In this document: positions 44,934 to 53,441 of the stretch, one piece after another
How the letters are laid out: each line of letters begins with the position of its first letter
Position numbering within the stretch: position 1 is the stretch's first letter
Origin: Kangsaoukella pontilimi
GTDB taxonomy: Bacteria > Pseudomonadota > Alphaproteobacteria > Rhodobacterales > Rhodobacteraceae
Length of the DNA stretch: 64,000 nucleotides
Assembly: GCF_009830125.1 (NCBI RefSeq)
Contig: NZ_WUPT01000001.1
Coordinates: 248,001-312,000, forward strand
Direction: 5' to 3'
Notes under the pieces: generated by a model
What the model was told of the DNA's origin: nothing
Seen by the model: only the letters and a program-made list of their open reading frames with translations
Databases searched by the model: none
Position numbers and translations under genes: made by a program

Positions 44934-45828
44934 GCCGGCGCTCCCGCAGCACGACGTAAAGCCCTGCGGCCACGGTCACCACGATCCCGGCCAGCGCCAG
45001 CCCGTTCGGAAACTCGCGGAAGATCAGCCAGCCCAGAACCGCGGCCACGGGGATTTCCAGGTACTGCATGGGCGCCAGCGTGGCGGACGGTGCGATCCTG
45101 AGCGCAAAGGCAAAGAACAGGTGCCCGATCGGCGCCAGGAGCCCCATCAGCACCAGAAGCCCCCAGTCTCCGCCGCCCGGCATCGTGATACCGGCCCCCG
45201 GCACCCCGAGGGGTGACAGGATCAGCATCGCCGGAGCCAGAACCGCCACCGCCATGATCCCCGACGCCGCCTGAAGCGCCACAGGGTCGATATCCTTGGC
45301 GACAGCCCGCGTGACCAGCGTGAAGGCGGCGAAATCCACCGCCACCACCACGGGCAGCAGTGCGGGCCAGCCTACGGCGGCGAAACTCGGCTGGATGACC
45401 ATCAGCGTGCCGACGAAGCCGACGATGCAGGCGGCGATCCGGTGCGGTCCGACGGCCTCGCCCAGAAACAGGAAGCCCAGCAGAAGGACCAGAAAGGGCA
45501 TCACGTAGGCGATGGCGATGGTGTCCGCCAGCGGCAGAAAGGTCAGCGCCAGGAACATCGTACCCGTGCCGATGATGTGCAGCCCCGTCCGCCAGATCAC
45601 CAGCCGCCCGACCCGTCCCGTCGGCCATTCGAACCGGCCCATCGCCAGAGCGATTGCCGCAAAGATCGCCGCCTGCGCCGCGAAACGGATCAGGACCAGT
45701 TGCCCCACGTCGAACCGCGTGCCCAAAAGCTTGGCCACCGCATCCGCGAACGGCGCGAGCACGCAAAAGGCCAGCATCAGAAGGATGCCGAGCATCGGGT
45801 TGTCCGCGACTCTCACAGGCTGGCTCAT
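44881..45828 (-). CDS. DMT superfamily (EamA) transporter
   Basis: 315 residues, ten hydrophobic helices; [29 protein letters not shown] and [32 protein letters not shown] are the repeat-end signatures. Basic Pro-rich tail is encoded within the overlap with the thiamine diphosphokinase gene. Substrate unknown. Confidence 0.87.
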   Translation of the reverse strand: MSQPVRVADNPMLGILLMLAFCVLAPFADAVAKLLGTRFDVGQLVLIRFAAQAAIFAAIALAMGRFEWPTGRVGRLVIWRTGLHIIGTGTMFLALTFLPLADTIAIAYVMPFLVLLLGFLFLGEAVGPHRIAACIVGFVGTLMVIQPSFAAVGWPALLPVVVAVDFAAFTLVTRAVAKDIDPVALQAASGIMAVAVLAPAMLILSPLGVPGAGITMPGGGDWGLLVLMGLLAPIGHLFFAFALRIAPSATLAPMQYLEIPVAAVLGWLIFREFPNGLALAGIVVTVAAGLYVVLRERRLSRGAPTTPRGVPPAEG

Positions 45829-45883
45829 TGGCGAACCCTAGCGGCGACACGCGGGCGCTTGAACATGAAAGCGCACTTGGCTT

Positions 45884-45943
45884 CGCCTGTTTGAAAATAT
45901 CCCGGGGGAGGCTCCGGCAGGAGCCCGGGGGCAGAGCCCCCTT
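45884..45943 (-). repeat. Dispersed intergenic repeat, copy 3 (minus orientation)
   Basis: Read on the minus strand: GGGGGCTCTGCCCCC, GGGCTCCTGCCGGAGCC, TCCCCCGGGATATTTTC. Lies between the divergent DMT and betB genes, the only copy not at a gene 3' end. Confidence 0.75.
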
Positions 45944-45998
45944 GCTCCTTGGCTCTGCCCGTGGTGAGACGGTCGGAGTGAACTCGAAAGGATCCGTC

Positions 45999-47453
45999 AT
46001 GCGCGCACAACCCAAAGCCAGCCATTTCATCGACGGCGCCTATATCGAGGACGACGCGGGCGCGCCGATCACCTGCATCTACCCCGCCACGGGCGAGACG
46101 CTGGCCGAACTCCACGAGGCGACGCCTGCGCTGGTGGACAAGGCGCTTGCCGCCGCAAAGCGCGCCGGGCCGGAATGGGCGGCGCTCTCGGGAACCGAGC
46201 GGGGCCGCATCCTCCGCCGCGCCGCCGACATGATGCGGGACGAGAACCGCGCGCTCTCCGAGATCGAGACGCTGGACACCGGCAAGCCCTTGCAGGAAAC
46301 GCTGGTGGCCGACGCGACCTCGGGCGCCGATGCGCTTGAATATTTCGGCGGACTGGCCGCCACCATCGCGGGCGAAACCTTTCGTCTGCCGGGCGGCGAC
46401 TGGGCCTATACCACGCGCGATCCGCTTGGCGTCTGCGTTGGCATCGGCGCCTGGAACTATCCGACCCAGATCGCCTGCTGGAAGGCCGCCCCCGCGCTCG
46501 CCTGCGGCAACACCATGGTCTTCAAACCCTCCGAAACGACACCGCTCTCGGCGCTCCGCGTGGCCGAAATCCTGAAGGAAGCGGGCCTGCCCGACGGCGT
46601 CTTCAACGTGCTGCAGGGCAGGGGCGGGGTGGGCGCCTCTCTCGTCACCGATCCTCGCGTGGCCAAGGTCTCGCTGACCGGCTCGGTCCCCACGGGGCAA
46701 AAGGTCTACGCCGCCGCCGCCGAGGGTCTGCGCCACGTGACGATGGAGCTGGGCGGCAAATCCCCCATGATCGTCTTCGCCGACGCAGATCTCGACCGCG
46801 CCGTCTCGGGCGCGATCCTCGGCAACTTTTATTCCTCCGGTCAGGTCTGCTCGAACGGCACCCGCGTCTTTGTCGAGCGCACATGCCGCGACGCCTTCGT
46901 CGACCGCCTGCGAGAGCGCCTGAAAGGCGTGGTCATGGGCGATCCTCTGGACGAGGCCACGAATTACGGCCCCATGGTGTCCGAGGCGCAGATGAACATC
47001 GTCCTGGGCTATATCGAGAAAGGCGTGGCCGAGGGCGCGACGCTGGCCCATGGCGGCCGCCGCGCGAACCGCGACGGCTTCTTCGTTGAGCCCACGGTCT
47101 TCACCGGCGTCACCGATGACATGACCATCGCGAAAGAGGAAATCTTCGGACCCGTCCTCTCCGTCCTCGATTTCGACAGCGAGGACGAGGTCATCCGGCG
47201 CGCCAACGACACCCCCTTCGGCCTCGCCGCCGGGGTCTTCACCGACGACATCCGCCGCGCGCACCGCGTGGCGGCGGCCTTCCGGGCGGGCACCTGCTAC
47301 ATCAACCATTACAACGCCGCGCCCGTGGAAATGCCCTTCGGCGGCTCGAAGATGTCGGGCGTGGGTCGCGAAAACAGCCTCGCCGCGATCGAGCACTATA
47401 CCGAGCGGAAAACGGTCTATGTGGGCATGGGCGACGTCGAAGCGCCGTTCTGA
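45999..47453 (+). CDS. betB: Betaine-aldehyde dehydrogenase
   Basis: 484 residues, NAD-dependent aldehyde dehydrogenase making glycine betaine. Catalytic Glu in [12 protein letters not shown] and catalytic Cys in [14 protein letters not shown]; the cofactor-domain [15 protein letters not shown] and the C-terminal [19 protein letters not shown] are typical of BetB. The ATG at 45999 follows GAAAGGATCC. betA and betI are not adjacent, unlike the usual bet cluster, so annotation rests on similarity alone. Confidence 0.88.
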   Translation: MRAQPKASHFIDGAYIEDDAGAPITCIYPATGETLAELHEATPALVDKALAAAKRAGPEWAALSGTERGRILRRAADMMRDENRALSEIETLDTGKPLQETLVADATSGADALEYFGGLAATIAGETFRLPGGDWAYTTRDPLGVCVGIGAWNYPTQIACWKAAPALACGNTMVFKPSETTPLSALRVAEILKEAGLPDGVFNVLQGRGGVGASLVTDPRVAKVSLTGSVPTGQKVYAAAAEGLRHVTMELGGKSPMIVFADADLDRAVSGAILGNFYSSGQVCSNGTRVFVERTCRDAFVDRLRERLKGVVMGDPLDEATNYGPMVSEAQMNIVLGYIEKGVAEGATLAHGGRRANRDGFFVEPTVFTGVTDDMTIAKEEIFGPVLSVLDFDSEDEVIRRANDTPFGLAAGVFTDDIRRAHRVAAAFRAGTCYINHYNAAPVEMPFGGSKMSGVGRENSLAAIEHYTERKTVYVGMGDVEAPF

Positions 47454-47465
47454 GCGGAGGACCGG

Positions 47466-48047
47466 CTACTCGCCCGTCACCGTCAGCCCCAGAACCCGCC
47501 AGGACTGCATCCCGCCTCGGTAATAGAAGATTCGCTCGGCCGGGTATCCGACTTCGATCATGTTGCGGATCGCGGTCGGAGACTGCCCGCACCAGAGCCC
47601 GTTGCAGAAGAGCGCCACGCGCTCGGCATTCTCACAGTCCCAGCCCTCGAAATCCGGTTCGCAGCCCAGTTGCCCAAGCTGGTCGATGATCTGCGTGTAA
47701 GGGATGTTCACCGCGCCCGGGATCGTGCCGCCCGCGTACCAATCCGGTGTCCGGCTGTCGATCACCATCGTCTCGGGGTCGGCCAGCATCTCCAGAAGCT
47801 CCAGCTCACCGATCGTCGTCACCCCTTCGGCGGGCGACATCGGCTGGATGCAGAACGGCGGACAGGCGCGCGAGGTCCTGGCCCATTCGCCCGTGACCTC
47901 ATGCGCATTGTCCTGAATGCGCGAGATCTCCCGAGGCCCGTTCGGCGTTTTCACAGTGACCGAGGCGATGCCGGGGCGGATGTTCACCGGCTCCGCCAGA
48001 GCCGAGAGGGGCCAGAACATCGTTATCAGGATAGCCAGGCATCGCAT
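47466..48047 (-). CDS. Periplasmic rhodanese-domain protein
   Basis: 193 residues with a signal peptide (cut near ALA at 18) and a single rhodanese domain at about 85-185. ETMVIDSRTPDWYAGGTIPGAVNIPY gives the CH2A motif; the active-site loop is LFCNGLWCGQSP with two cysteines, the first in the canonical position. Similar proteins occur next to PQQ-dependent dehydrogenases, none seen here. Substrate unknown. Confidence 0.82.
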   Translation of the reverse strand: MRCLAILITMFWPLSALAEPVNIRPGIASVTVKTPNGPREISRIQDNAHEVTGEWARTSRACPPFCIQPMSPAEGVTTIGELELLEMLADPETMVIDSRTPDWYAGGTIPGAVNIPYTQIIDQLGQLGCEPDFEGWDCENAERVALFCNGLWCGQSPTAIRNMIEVGYPAERIFYYRGGMQSWRVLGLTVTGE

Positions 48048-48188
48048 TCTCTGTCCTTTCGGGTTTGCGGAATCAAAACCGTAAGATACCGGCGCGGTTC
48101 CTCACCGTGGCCAAGGGTGCCGAAAATGGCTCACGCCTTGATCCAGAGATGTTATCCTGTTTTGAGCATTGGCAAACAAGGGAATGCC

Positions 48189-48344
48189 GTGTCCGAGCCG
48201 ATGCCTTCAACCGCCCAACCGCTTCTGTCCGTCATCGTGCCGTTCTATAACAGCGCGAGGGCTACCTATACGCTCCCATGGCGCGCAGACTGGCCCCATC
48301 TCCCTTTTAGAATCACGTTATTTCAAGGAAAACGAAACCATTGA
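48189..48344 (+). pseudogene. 5' remnant of a family 2 glycosyltransferase gene
   Basis: A GTG start at 48189 with AAGGGA upstream begins a frame whose first 24 codons read like the N-terminus of a GT2 glycosyltransferase, including LLSVIVPFYNSA. After that the homology ends, and 28 unrelated codons run to a TGA at 48342-48344. The rest of the enzyme (about 300 residues) is absent, and the downstream DNA becomes more AT-rich. This is a truncated gene at a recombination junction. The remaining 48048-48188 stretch holds no other gene. Confidence 0.65.
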
Positions 48345-48373
48345 TCAATTGAAAAAAGAGCAGGTCATCGGCA

Positions 48374-49471
48374 ATGCGCTACGGCATCGTATCTACCTAT
48401 CCCGAACACGGAAGCATGAATATCGGAGACGCATTGATAACTCATGCCACCGGGGAATTTCTCCGTCGCCACGATGATCAAGCAGAGATCATGTCAATAT
48501 GGCGTGAGACTTCGGCTGAAGCCGCAAGTGAATTCATTAAAGGCTGTGACCACATAGTCTTCGCTTGTCTCGCAATAAGAAGCAACCTTTCTCAGGTGTA
48601 CGGATTCTTGGAAGAAATCCTTCGGAGAAAAGCGTCATTCTCAGTAGTGGCCGCCGGAACGGACCTTGAGATGGCGTCGGGTGAAATGGTCCAGACTGGC
48701 TTTTCCCAAGTGGATTTTGATCTGCTGTCCCGAACAGCTCTTCACGCAAAAGCCTTCACATCCCGAGGTTTTCTGACGCAGGCGTTTCTGGAGGCGCACG
48801 GTGTGACGCAGTCCGTCTACCGCGGTGACGTTGCATTCGGTCCAACGAGGTCTCGTGAGCTGTCCAGAACACCGCATGTTCGCGAGATCGTCATAAGTGA
48901 TCCGCACTATCCAGCCGAGTTCTTGGGTGGCTTTGAGCGGCTTTGGAGAGGCCTTTCCAGCATCTTTCCGGACGCCCGAATCCGTTGTGCGTTACATGGC
49001 AAAAACCCAGTGGTCGAGGAGTTCTGCCGCTCACATGAGATTGAATTCATGCGAATTTACGAGACCCCCACGACAGGCTTGAACATCTACGATGAAATAG
49101 ATCTTCATGTCGGCTTCCGTGTTCATGCTCACGTAAGCTCGCTTTCTCGTGGAACGCCTAGTTATCTGATCGAGCAGGACGGCCGGGGGGCGGATTACGG
49201 ACTCTCGCTCGGTCTCCGCGTTTCGACGCCAGGTTGGCGAATTCAGGGAAATGTCGTGAGAAAACCCGTTGTCGGGCGACTCCTAACGCGAAGGTCATTG
49301 AAAACAAAGCCGATAGAGATGGCAGCTGAGGCGCTCCTGTCCATGATCGTGGAACACAAGCGGGATGATTTTGCGATCTTCGCGGCGATGAACCCGATTA
49401 TCGAGAATATCCGATTTGGAAATGACGAGTTGTTCGCCAGAATTGTCTCTATCGCGCGATCCGGGCAATGA
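48374..49471 (+). CDS. Polysaccharide pyruvyl transferase family protein
   Basis: 365 residues. The family start NIGDALITHATGEFLRRH is at 16-33, and the C-terminal GFRVHAHVSSLSRGTPSYLIEQDGRGADYG (near 245-275) is the conserved loop with Arg, His and Asp. These enzymes add ketal pyruvate or related groups to surface polysaccharide. Base composition is clearly more AT-rich than flanking genes, with more A/T-ending codons, pointing to horizontal transfer. Adjacent to a truncated glycosyltransferase remnant; no intact polysaccharide cluster remains. Confidence 0.8.
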   Translation: MRYGIVSTYPEHGSMNIGDALITHATGEFLRRHDDQAEIMSIWRETSAEAASEFIKGCDHIVFACLAIRSNLSQVYGFLEEILRRKASFSVVAAGTDLEMASGEMVQTGFSQVDFDLLSRTALHAKAFTSRGFLTQAFLEAHGVTQSVYRGDVAFGPTRSRELSRTPHVREIVISDPHYPAEFLGGFERLWRGLSSIFPDARIRCALHGKNPVVEEFCRSHEIEFMRIYETPTTGLNIYDEIDLHVGFRVHAHVSSLSRGTPSYLIEQDGRGADYGLSLGLRVSTPGWRIQGNVVRKPVVGRLLTRRSLKTKPIEMAAEALLSMIVEHKRDDFAIFAAMNPIIENIRFGNDELFARIVSIARSGQ

Positions 49472-49510
49472 CGCGTGCATTCCCATTAGTTATGGTTCAA
49501 TTTCTTTGCC

Positions 49511-49960
49511 TCACACCGGCACCTCGGTCGTCTCCTTGATCTCTTCCATCACGAAGCTGGCCGACACGTCCGACGCCTTCAGCCGCCCGATGAAGCGCTG
49601 ATAGAATCGGTCGTAATCCGCAACGCTCGCCACACGCACCCTGAGCATGTAGTCCAGATCGCCGCTCATCCGGTAGGCGCCCGTGATCTCGGGCATTTCC
49701 GACACGACGCGCCGGAAATCGGTCAGCCATTCGGCAGTGTGCTCGCGCGCCTTGACCATGACGAAGGTGGACAGGCCCACACCCATCTTCCCGGCATCCA
49801 GCAGCGCCACACGCCCCCGGATCACGCCGTCGTCCTCCAGCCGCCTGATGCGCCGCCAGAGCGCGTTCCGCGAGAGTTTCACTCGCTCGGCCAGCGCGTC
49901 GAGCGGCTGGGCGCAATCTTTCTGAAGCTGGCTCAGGATGCGGCGGTCTGTATCGTCCAT
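49511..49960 (-). CDS. Lrp/AsnC family transcriptional regulator
   Basis: 149 residues. N-terminal helix-turn-helix (DDTDRRILSQLQKDCAQPLDALAERVKLSRNALWRRIRRLEDDGVI) then the RAM/AsnC ligand domain from about 65, ending EEIKETTEVPV. Start at 49960 matches family N-termini. Divergent from the DUF6356 gene 124 bp away. Ligand unknown, amino acid expected. Confidence 0.93.
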   Translation of the reverse strand: MDDTDRRILSQLQKDCAQPLDALAERVKLSRNALWRRIRRLEDDGVIRGRVALLDAGKMGVGLSTFVMVKAREHTAEWLTDFRRVVSEMPEITGAYRMSGDLDYMLRVRVASVADYDRFYQRFIGRLKASDVSASFVMEEIKETTEVPV

Positions 49961-50084
49961 GATATTCCAAATCGCGTGACATATGTTGCAATATATTGGA
50001 GTATGTCGCGGCATTTGGGAAGTCTTTGCGGCGCCGACCGGGTAGTTTGGTCCAAACGAACACGCGAACGAAAGGACCGCCGCC

Positions 50085-50294
50085 ATGATCACCACGCTCT
50101 CCCGCGCCTTCACCCAGCACCCCGCCAGCGTCGACGAAACCTATTTCGAGCACCTGCTTTTTGCGTCCCGCTTCGCAGCCCGGCTCTTCGCCGCCGGCGG
50201 CGCCGCGCTGATCCATGCGATCCTGCCCTTCATGTTCGAGAAAACCGCCTCGAACCTCATCCGGGCGATGCACAACGACATCGTGAACCGGTAG
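50085..50294 (+). CDS. DUF6356-like small protein
   Basis: 69 residues: FTQHPASVDETYFEHLLFASRFAARLFAAGGAALIHAILPFMFEKTASNLI matches the pattern of a small family (DUF6356, from memory) with one amphipathic or membrane-associated helix (FAARLFAAGGAALIHAILPFM). AAAGGACCGCCGCC precedes the ATG. Divergent from Lrp/AsnC, which may control it. The 50295-50438 segment after it shows only a weak GCCG/CGGC hairpin. Confidence 0.7.
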   Translation: MITTLSRAFTQHPASVDETYFEHLLFASRFAARLFAAGGAALIHAILPFMFEKTASNLIRAMHNDIVNR

Positions 50295-50438
50295 GGCGGT
50301 GTTGCTTTATAGACGCTGGTTTTGTTCTCATTCTGCGAGCCAGCCTGGAACTCCACGTGGTTGGTCCAAGCCGCCTACGGCTAATCTCGGTGTCGCTCGT
50401 CGGCTGTGCTGCCTCCGGTTTGACCCTCAATGCTCTTC

Positions 50439-51236
50439 CTAGAGGTCGTTTGGAGACGCAGACAGGATTGAATACGGCCGGGGCACGAGTTCGAGGTATT
50501 TTTGATTGTCAGCACCAAAGAAAGCCGTTGCCAGCGGCAGAAGAATGCCCTCCGCCTTCAACTGTGCCGCCAGATTGTGATTGTAAAGTTGCAATTCGAT
50601 ATGCACCACACCCGCTCTGCGTGCGTCCAACCGTTTCGCGTGGACCAGTTCGTCGTCAGTGCCGCCATGCAGGACAAGTAAGTCGGCAGCCCTTGATGAG
50701 TTGATGCAGATCGTCGGAAACTTGTGGTTTCTCAGCAGCTTTCGATAGCGCCGCCAGCGCCGTTCCTCGGGAACATGTCTGTACATGGGTGAATATTGTG
50801 GCGAGAACGACAGCACTTTGTCCACAGTCATCAACTGCGACATCACAACGGCCGAGAAAGCACCCATCGACGTGCCGATAAAGAAAAGACGATCCGTTCG
50901 GAGCTCTTGCTGAAACCGTTCGATGATCGCTTGAACGCGCCCATGGAGGTCATGAGCGTTGAGCCAGCTTCGGCTGATATCGGATACATACAAGACGTGC
51001 CCCGCAACCGCTTGACAGGTGCCGACGAATTCGGGTGGCGGGTACTCCTCGTGCACATGGCCAATTGAAGAGAACGAGACCGCCAGTGCTCGGCTATCCG
51101 CAGAACCCGCGGAACTATACCATACCCTCAGTGGCCATTCTTCGTAGACTATTTGCAACGCCGCTGACTGCCTGCTGCCTTGCCCGATACGACATGCAGA
51201 TTTTTCAGCGATGACATTGCCTCTGTCAACGAGCAC
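50439..51236 (-). CDS. Alpha/beta hydrolase-fold protein, start uncertain
   Basis: About 265 residues. Nucleophile elbow GTSMGAFSAVV (GxSxG) near residue 134, an acid candidate in HGGTDDELV and His in LYNHNLAAQL, so a serine hydrolase is plausible. Closest in style to hydrolases found in polysaccharide and surface-modification clusters. Lower GC than neighbours. No ATG near the 5' end: GTG 51236 is used, a TTG at 51158 is an alternative. It lies downstream of the small-RNA array on the same strand, beyond its terminator. Confidence 0.6.
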   Translation of the reverse strand: MLVDRGNVIAEKSACRIGQGSRQSAALQIVYEEWPLRVWYSSAGSADSRALAVSFSSIGHVHEEYPPPEFVGTCQAVAGHVLYVSDISRSWLNAHDLHGRVQAIIERFQQELRTDRLFFIGTSMGAFSAVVMSQLMTVDKVLSFSPQYSPMYRHVPEERRWRRYRKLLRNHKFPTICINSSRAADLLVLHGGTDDELVHAKRLDARRAGVVHIELQLYNHNLAAQLKAEGILLPLATAFFGADNQKYLELVPRPYSILSASPNDL

Positions 51237-51331
51237 GCCCGTCGAGCTCTGTGTCGCATGATCGAAAGTGACCCACCTGACGGACCACGCGCGAGTTGCG
51301 CACCGGTTGGCCCGCCATCCCCCGCACCCGC

Positions 51332-51410
51332 AAAAAAAAGCGGCGACACCAGGGAGGAGGAAGGTGCCGCCGCATATTACAGAGCACCCAGGGAGGAGGA
51401 AGGGCCTCTG
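51332..51410 (-). ncRNA. CcsR/cuckoo-type small RNA, third copy with terminator
   Basis: Minus strand. Hairpin 1 (51410-51380) starts CAGAGGCCC and ends CTCTG; hairpin 2 (51373-51340) has arms GCGGCGGCACC and GGTGTCGCCGC. Each loop contains CCTCCTCCC. Eight consecutive U follow hairpin 2 (51339-51332), giving a strong intrinsic terminator for the array. Confidence 0.8.
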
Positions 51411-51450
51411 ATCTGATGTCGGGACGGTCATCGACCGTCCCGGGAATTCT

Positions 51451-51520
51451 GCGGCGACACCAGGGAGGAGGAGGTGCCGCCGCGCTCGTCAGAGAACCCA
51501 GGGAGGAGGAAGGGCCTCTG
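51451..51520 (-). ncRNA. CcsR/cuckoo-type small RNA, second copy
   Basis: Hairpin 1 at 51520-51490 and hairpin 2 at 51483-51451, arms GCGGCGGCACC/GGTGTCGCCGC with one G-U pair; loops carry CCTCCTCCC. Followed by a 10-bp hairpin (51442-51420) that may separate the units by processing. Confidence 0.8.
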
Positions 51521-51560
51521 ATCTCGGGTGGGCGGGTCAGCGACCGGCCCGGGAATTTGT

Positions 51561-51631
51561 GCGGCGACACCAGGGAGGAGGAGGGTGCCGCCGCCGTTTA
51601 CAGAGAGCCCAGGGAGGAGGAGGGGCCTCTG
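51561..51631 (-). ncRNA. CcsR/cuckoo-type small RNA, first copy
   Basis: 15 bp after the DUF1127 stop. Hairpin 1 (51631-51601) pairs CAGAG/CTCTG and GCCC/GGGC; hairpin 2 (51594-51561) pairs GCGGCGGCACC with GGTGTCGCCGC. Loops hold CTCCTCCTCCCT. The motif is the anti-Shine-Dalgarno-like CCUCCUCCC of Rhodobacter CcsR RNAs. Confidence 0.8.
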
Positions 51632-51646
51632 ATCTCGGAATTCGCG

Positions 51647-51862
51647 TCAGCCGTCGTAGGCGGCCCGGTAGGCGATGGCGCGGATCATCGACCGCGACAG
51701 GCCCAGATCCATCAGCTCGCGGTCGGACAGGCTGTCCAGCTCGTCAAGCGTCCGGCGGTAGGTCTTGTAGCGCTGCACGCGCTCGTTCAGCTCACCGACC
51801 AGTCCTGCAACCCGGTTCGGGCGCGCCGTGGTCTGGCGGGAAAAGATGTCCATTGCACTCAT
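51647..51862 (-). CDS. DUF1127 small protein, CcaF1-like
   Basis: 71 residues, MSAMDIFSRQTTARPNRV at the start and a DUF1127 core KTYRRTLDELDSLSDRELMDLGLSRSMI near 35-62. The start at 51862 is chosen as AAAGGA lies 7 bp upstream; an in-frame ATG at 51868 is too close to it. In Rhodobacter sphaeroides a 71-residue DUF1127 protein (CcaF1) is transcribed together with CcsR small RNAs and binds RNA; size, family and downstream hairpin array match here. Likely stress-induced. Confidence 0.85.
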   Translation of the reverse strand: MSAMDIFSRQTTARPNRVAGLVGELNERVQRYKTYRRTLDELDSLSDRELMDLGLSRSMIRAIAYRAAYDG

Positions 51863-51930
51863 AATCATGTCCTTTCGCGGCTCGTTTCTGTCCGCTCGTC
51901 AACTCGATGATCCGAACATATGCCGATGCT

Positions 51931-51957
51931 GCGGATGCACAATGCCCGCGTTTTCAA
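51931..51957 (-). promoter_or_regulatory. Candidate heat-shock-type promoter of the DUF1127-sRNA operon
   Basis: On the minus strand TTGAAA (51957-51952) is followed after about 14 bp by CATCCG. This resembles an RpoH -35 with a poor -10 and is offered only because the Rhodobacter operon is RpoH-dependent. Confidence 0.25.
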
Positions 51958-52098
51958 TGCTGCTATGCAGCAATTGCATGGGTAACCTTCGGTAAATTAA
52001 GCAAAACGCCCATGAATTCGGCAGCGTCTCCGTGTGGGGTTGCCAAATCGGCACGGTGGGAACAATTACTTTACCAATCCGAACAAAAAGCGGCCGCC

Positions 52099-53202
52099 AT
52101 GACAGTTTCTCGCGAAGGAATCCTTGACAGCTTGAAAGCGCTGGAGGCGCCCGGAGGCGGAGATCTGGTCTCCCGCGACCTGATCCGTGCCCTTTCCATC
52201 GATGGCGGCGCCGTCTCCTTCGTGATCGAGGCGCCCGATGCCGAGACTGCCCGCGCTCTTGCGCCTCTGCGCGATGCGGCCGAACGCGCCGTGGCGGCTC
52301 TCGATGGCGTCGACAAGGTGTCCGCGGTCCTCACCGCTCACGGCCCGGCGGCCAAAGCGCCCCCGGCCACCCCGCAGCCGGGCGCCGGCGCGCCCCCTTC
52401 GCTCAAGATCGGCGGCCATCCCACACCCCAGCGTGGCGGGCCCGAGCGGATCGCGGGCATCGACCGCATCATCGCCATCGGCTCGGGCAAGGGCGGGGTG
52501 GGCAAATCCACCGTCTCGTCCAACCTCGCCGTGGCGCTGGCGAAAGAGGGGCGGCGCGTTGGGCTTCTGGACGCAGATATATACGGTCCGTCCCAGCCCA
52601 AGATGATGGGCATCAACAAGCGCCCCGGCTCGCCCGACGGCAAGACGATCATCCCGCTCCACGCCCACGGCGTGACGCTCATGTCCATCGGCTTCATGCT
52701 CGACCCCGCCAAGGCGGTGGTCTGGCGCGGGCCGATGCTGATGGGCGCGCTCCAGCAGATGCTGACACAGGTCGAATGGGGCGAACTCGACGTTCTGCTG
52801 GTCGATCTGCCGCCGGGCACGGGCGACGTGCAGCTCACGCTCTGCCAGCGCGCGCAGGTGACGGGGGCCATCGTCGTCTCCACCCCGCAGGACGTGGCGC
52901 TTCTCGATGCGCGGAAAGCCATCGACATGTTCGCGACCCTGAAAACCCCGGTGCTGGGCCTGATCGAAAACATGTCCACCTATGTCTGCCCGAATTGCGG
53001 CCATGAAGAGCACCTCTTCGGCCATGGCGGCGTCCGGGCCGAGGCCGAAGCGCTCGGCGCGCCGTTCCTGGGCGAGATTCCCCTGTCGCTCGACGTGCGC
53101 GTTGCCGGTGACAGCGGAACACCCGTGGCCCTGGGCGACGGGCCGGTGGCCGAGGCCTATGGCCATCTGGCGCGCCGCCTGATCGGCGGCGGCATGGGCT
53201 GA
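52099..53202 (+). CDS. Mrp/NBP35 family iron-sulfur carrier ATPase
   Basis: 367 residues. N-terminal MIP18-like (DUF59) region to about 80, a Pro/Ala linker, then a P-loop ATPase with deviant Walker [12 protein letters not shown] near 137, [16 protein letters not shown] and [13 protein letters not shown], and a CxxC cluster-binding pair in [13 protein letters not shown]. Carries and delivers Fe-S clusters (ApbC/Mrp). The ATG at 52099 matches the domain start; GTC/GTG codons upstream are unlikely. Confidence 0.92.
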   Translation: MTVSREGILDSLKALEAPGGGDLVSRDLIRALSIDGGAVSFVIEAPDAETARALAPLRDAAERAVAALDGVDKVSAVLTAHGPAAKAPPATPQPGAGAPPSLKIGGHPTPQRGGPERIAGIDRIIAIGSGKGGVGKSTVSSNLAVALAKEGRRVGLLDADIYGPSQPKMMGINKRPGSPDGKTIIPLHAHGVTLMSIGFMLDPAKAVVWRGPMLMGALQQMLTQVEWGELDVLLVDLPPGTGDVQLTLCQRAQVTGAIVVSTPQDVALLDARKAIDMFATLKTPVLGLIENMSTYVCPNCGHEEHLFGHGGVRAEAEALGAPFLGEIPLSLDVRVAGDSGTPVALGDGPVAEAYGHLARRLIGGGMG

Positions 53203-53421
53203 CCGCGCCGCCGGCGTCCCGTATCAACACCGAACGTCCCTATCCGCAGCCGCAGGCGAGCGAGACCCGCGCCCGGGCCATCCGGCTGTGCAGCCATGTG
53301 GGCATCCATGGGACGAGCTTCTATCCTGCGGGTCCGCATGGGCTTGCCTGTCTTCACGCGGGGTGATTCAAGCGATTCTGGGTGTGTTTGAGGCGCTCCT
53401 GACCTTGTTTTCCCAGAAGTC

Positions 53422-53436
53422 CGGGAATTTTTGGGA
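53422..53436 (+). promoter_or_regulatory. MraZ-box-like pair upstream of the dcw promoter
   Basis: CGGGA, 5 bp, TGGGA, the spacing of MraZ-binding repeats (TGGGN-N5-TGGGN), 5 bp before the -35 of the candidate dcw promoter. Confidence 0.45.
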
Positions 53437-53441
53437 AATTC

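Larger units (their letters stand above)
51332..51631 (-). repeat. Tandem array of three double-hairpin units
   Basis: Unit starts are spaced 110-111 bp. Six hairpins in all, each exposing CCTCCTCCC in the loop on the minus strand. Between the units are further GC hairpins (51420-51442, perfect 10-bp stem; 51530-51550, 9-bp stem with one mismatch). Confidence 0.88.

Noticed and set aside
51340-51640. Regularly spaced repeats suggesting a CRISPR array
   Set aside because: Period is about 110 bp, the repeats are self-complementary hairpins with internal motif copies, the spacers are also structured, and no cas gene is present. The small-RNA array explanation fits all parts.
48048-51640. A mobile element responsible for the AT-richer region
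   Set aside because: No transposase, integrase, terminal inverted repeats, target duplication or tRNA attachment site was seen; homologous exchange is sufficient.
53206-53370. Plus-strand frame after mrp ending PAGPHGLACLHAG
   Set aside because: It looks partly protein-like but lacks a start codon and ribosome binding site; without homology evidence it is not called.
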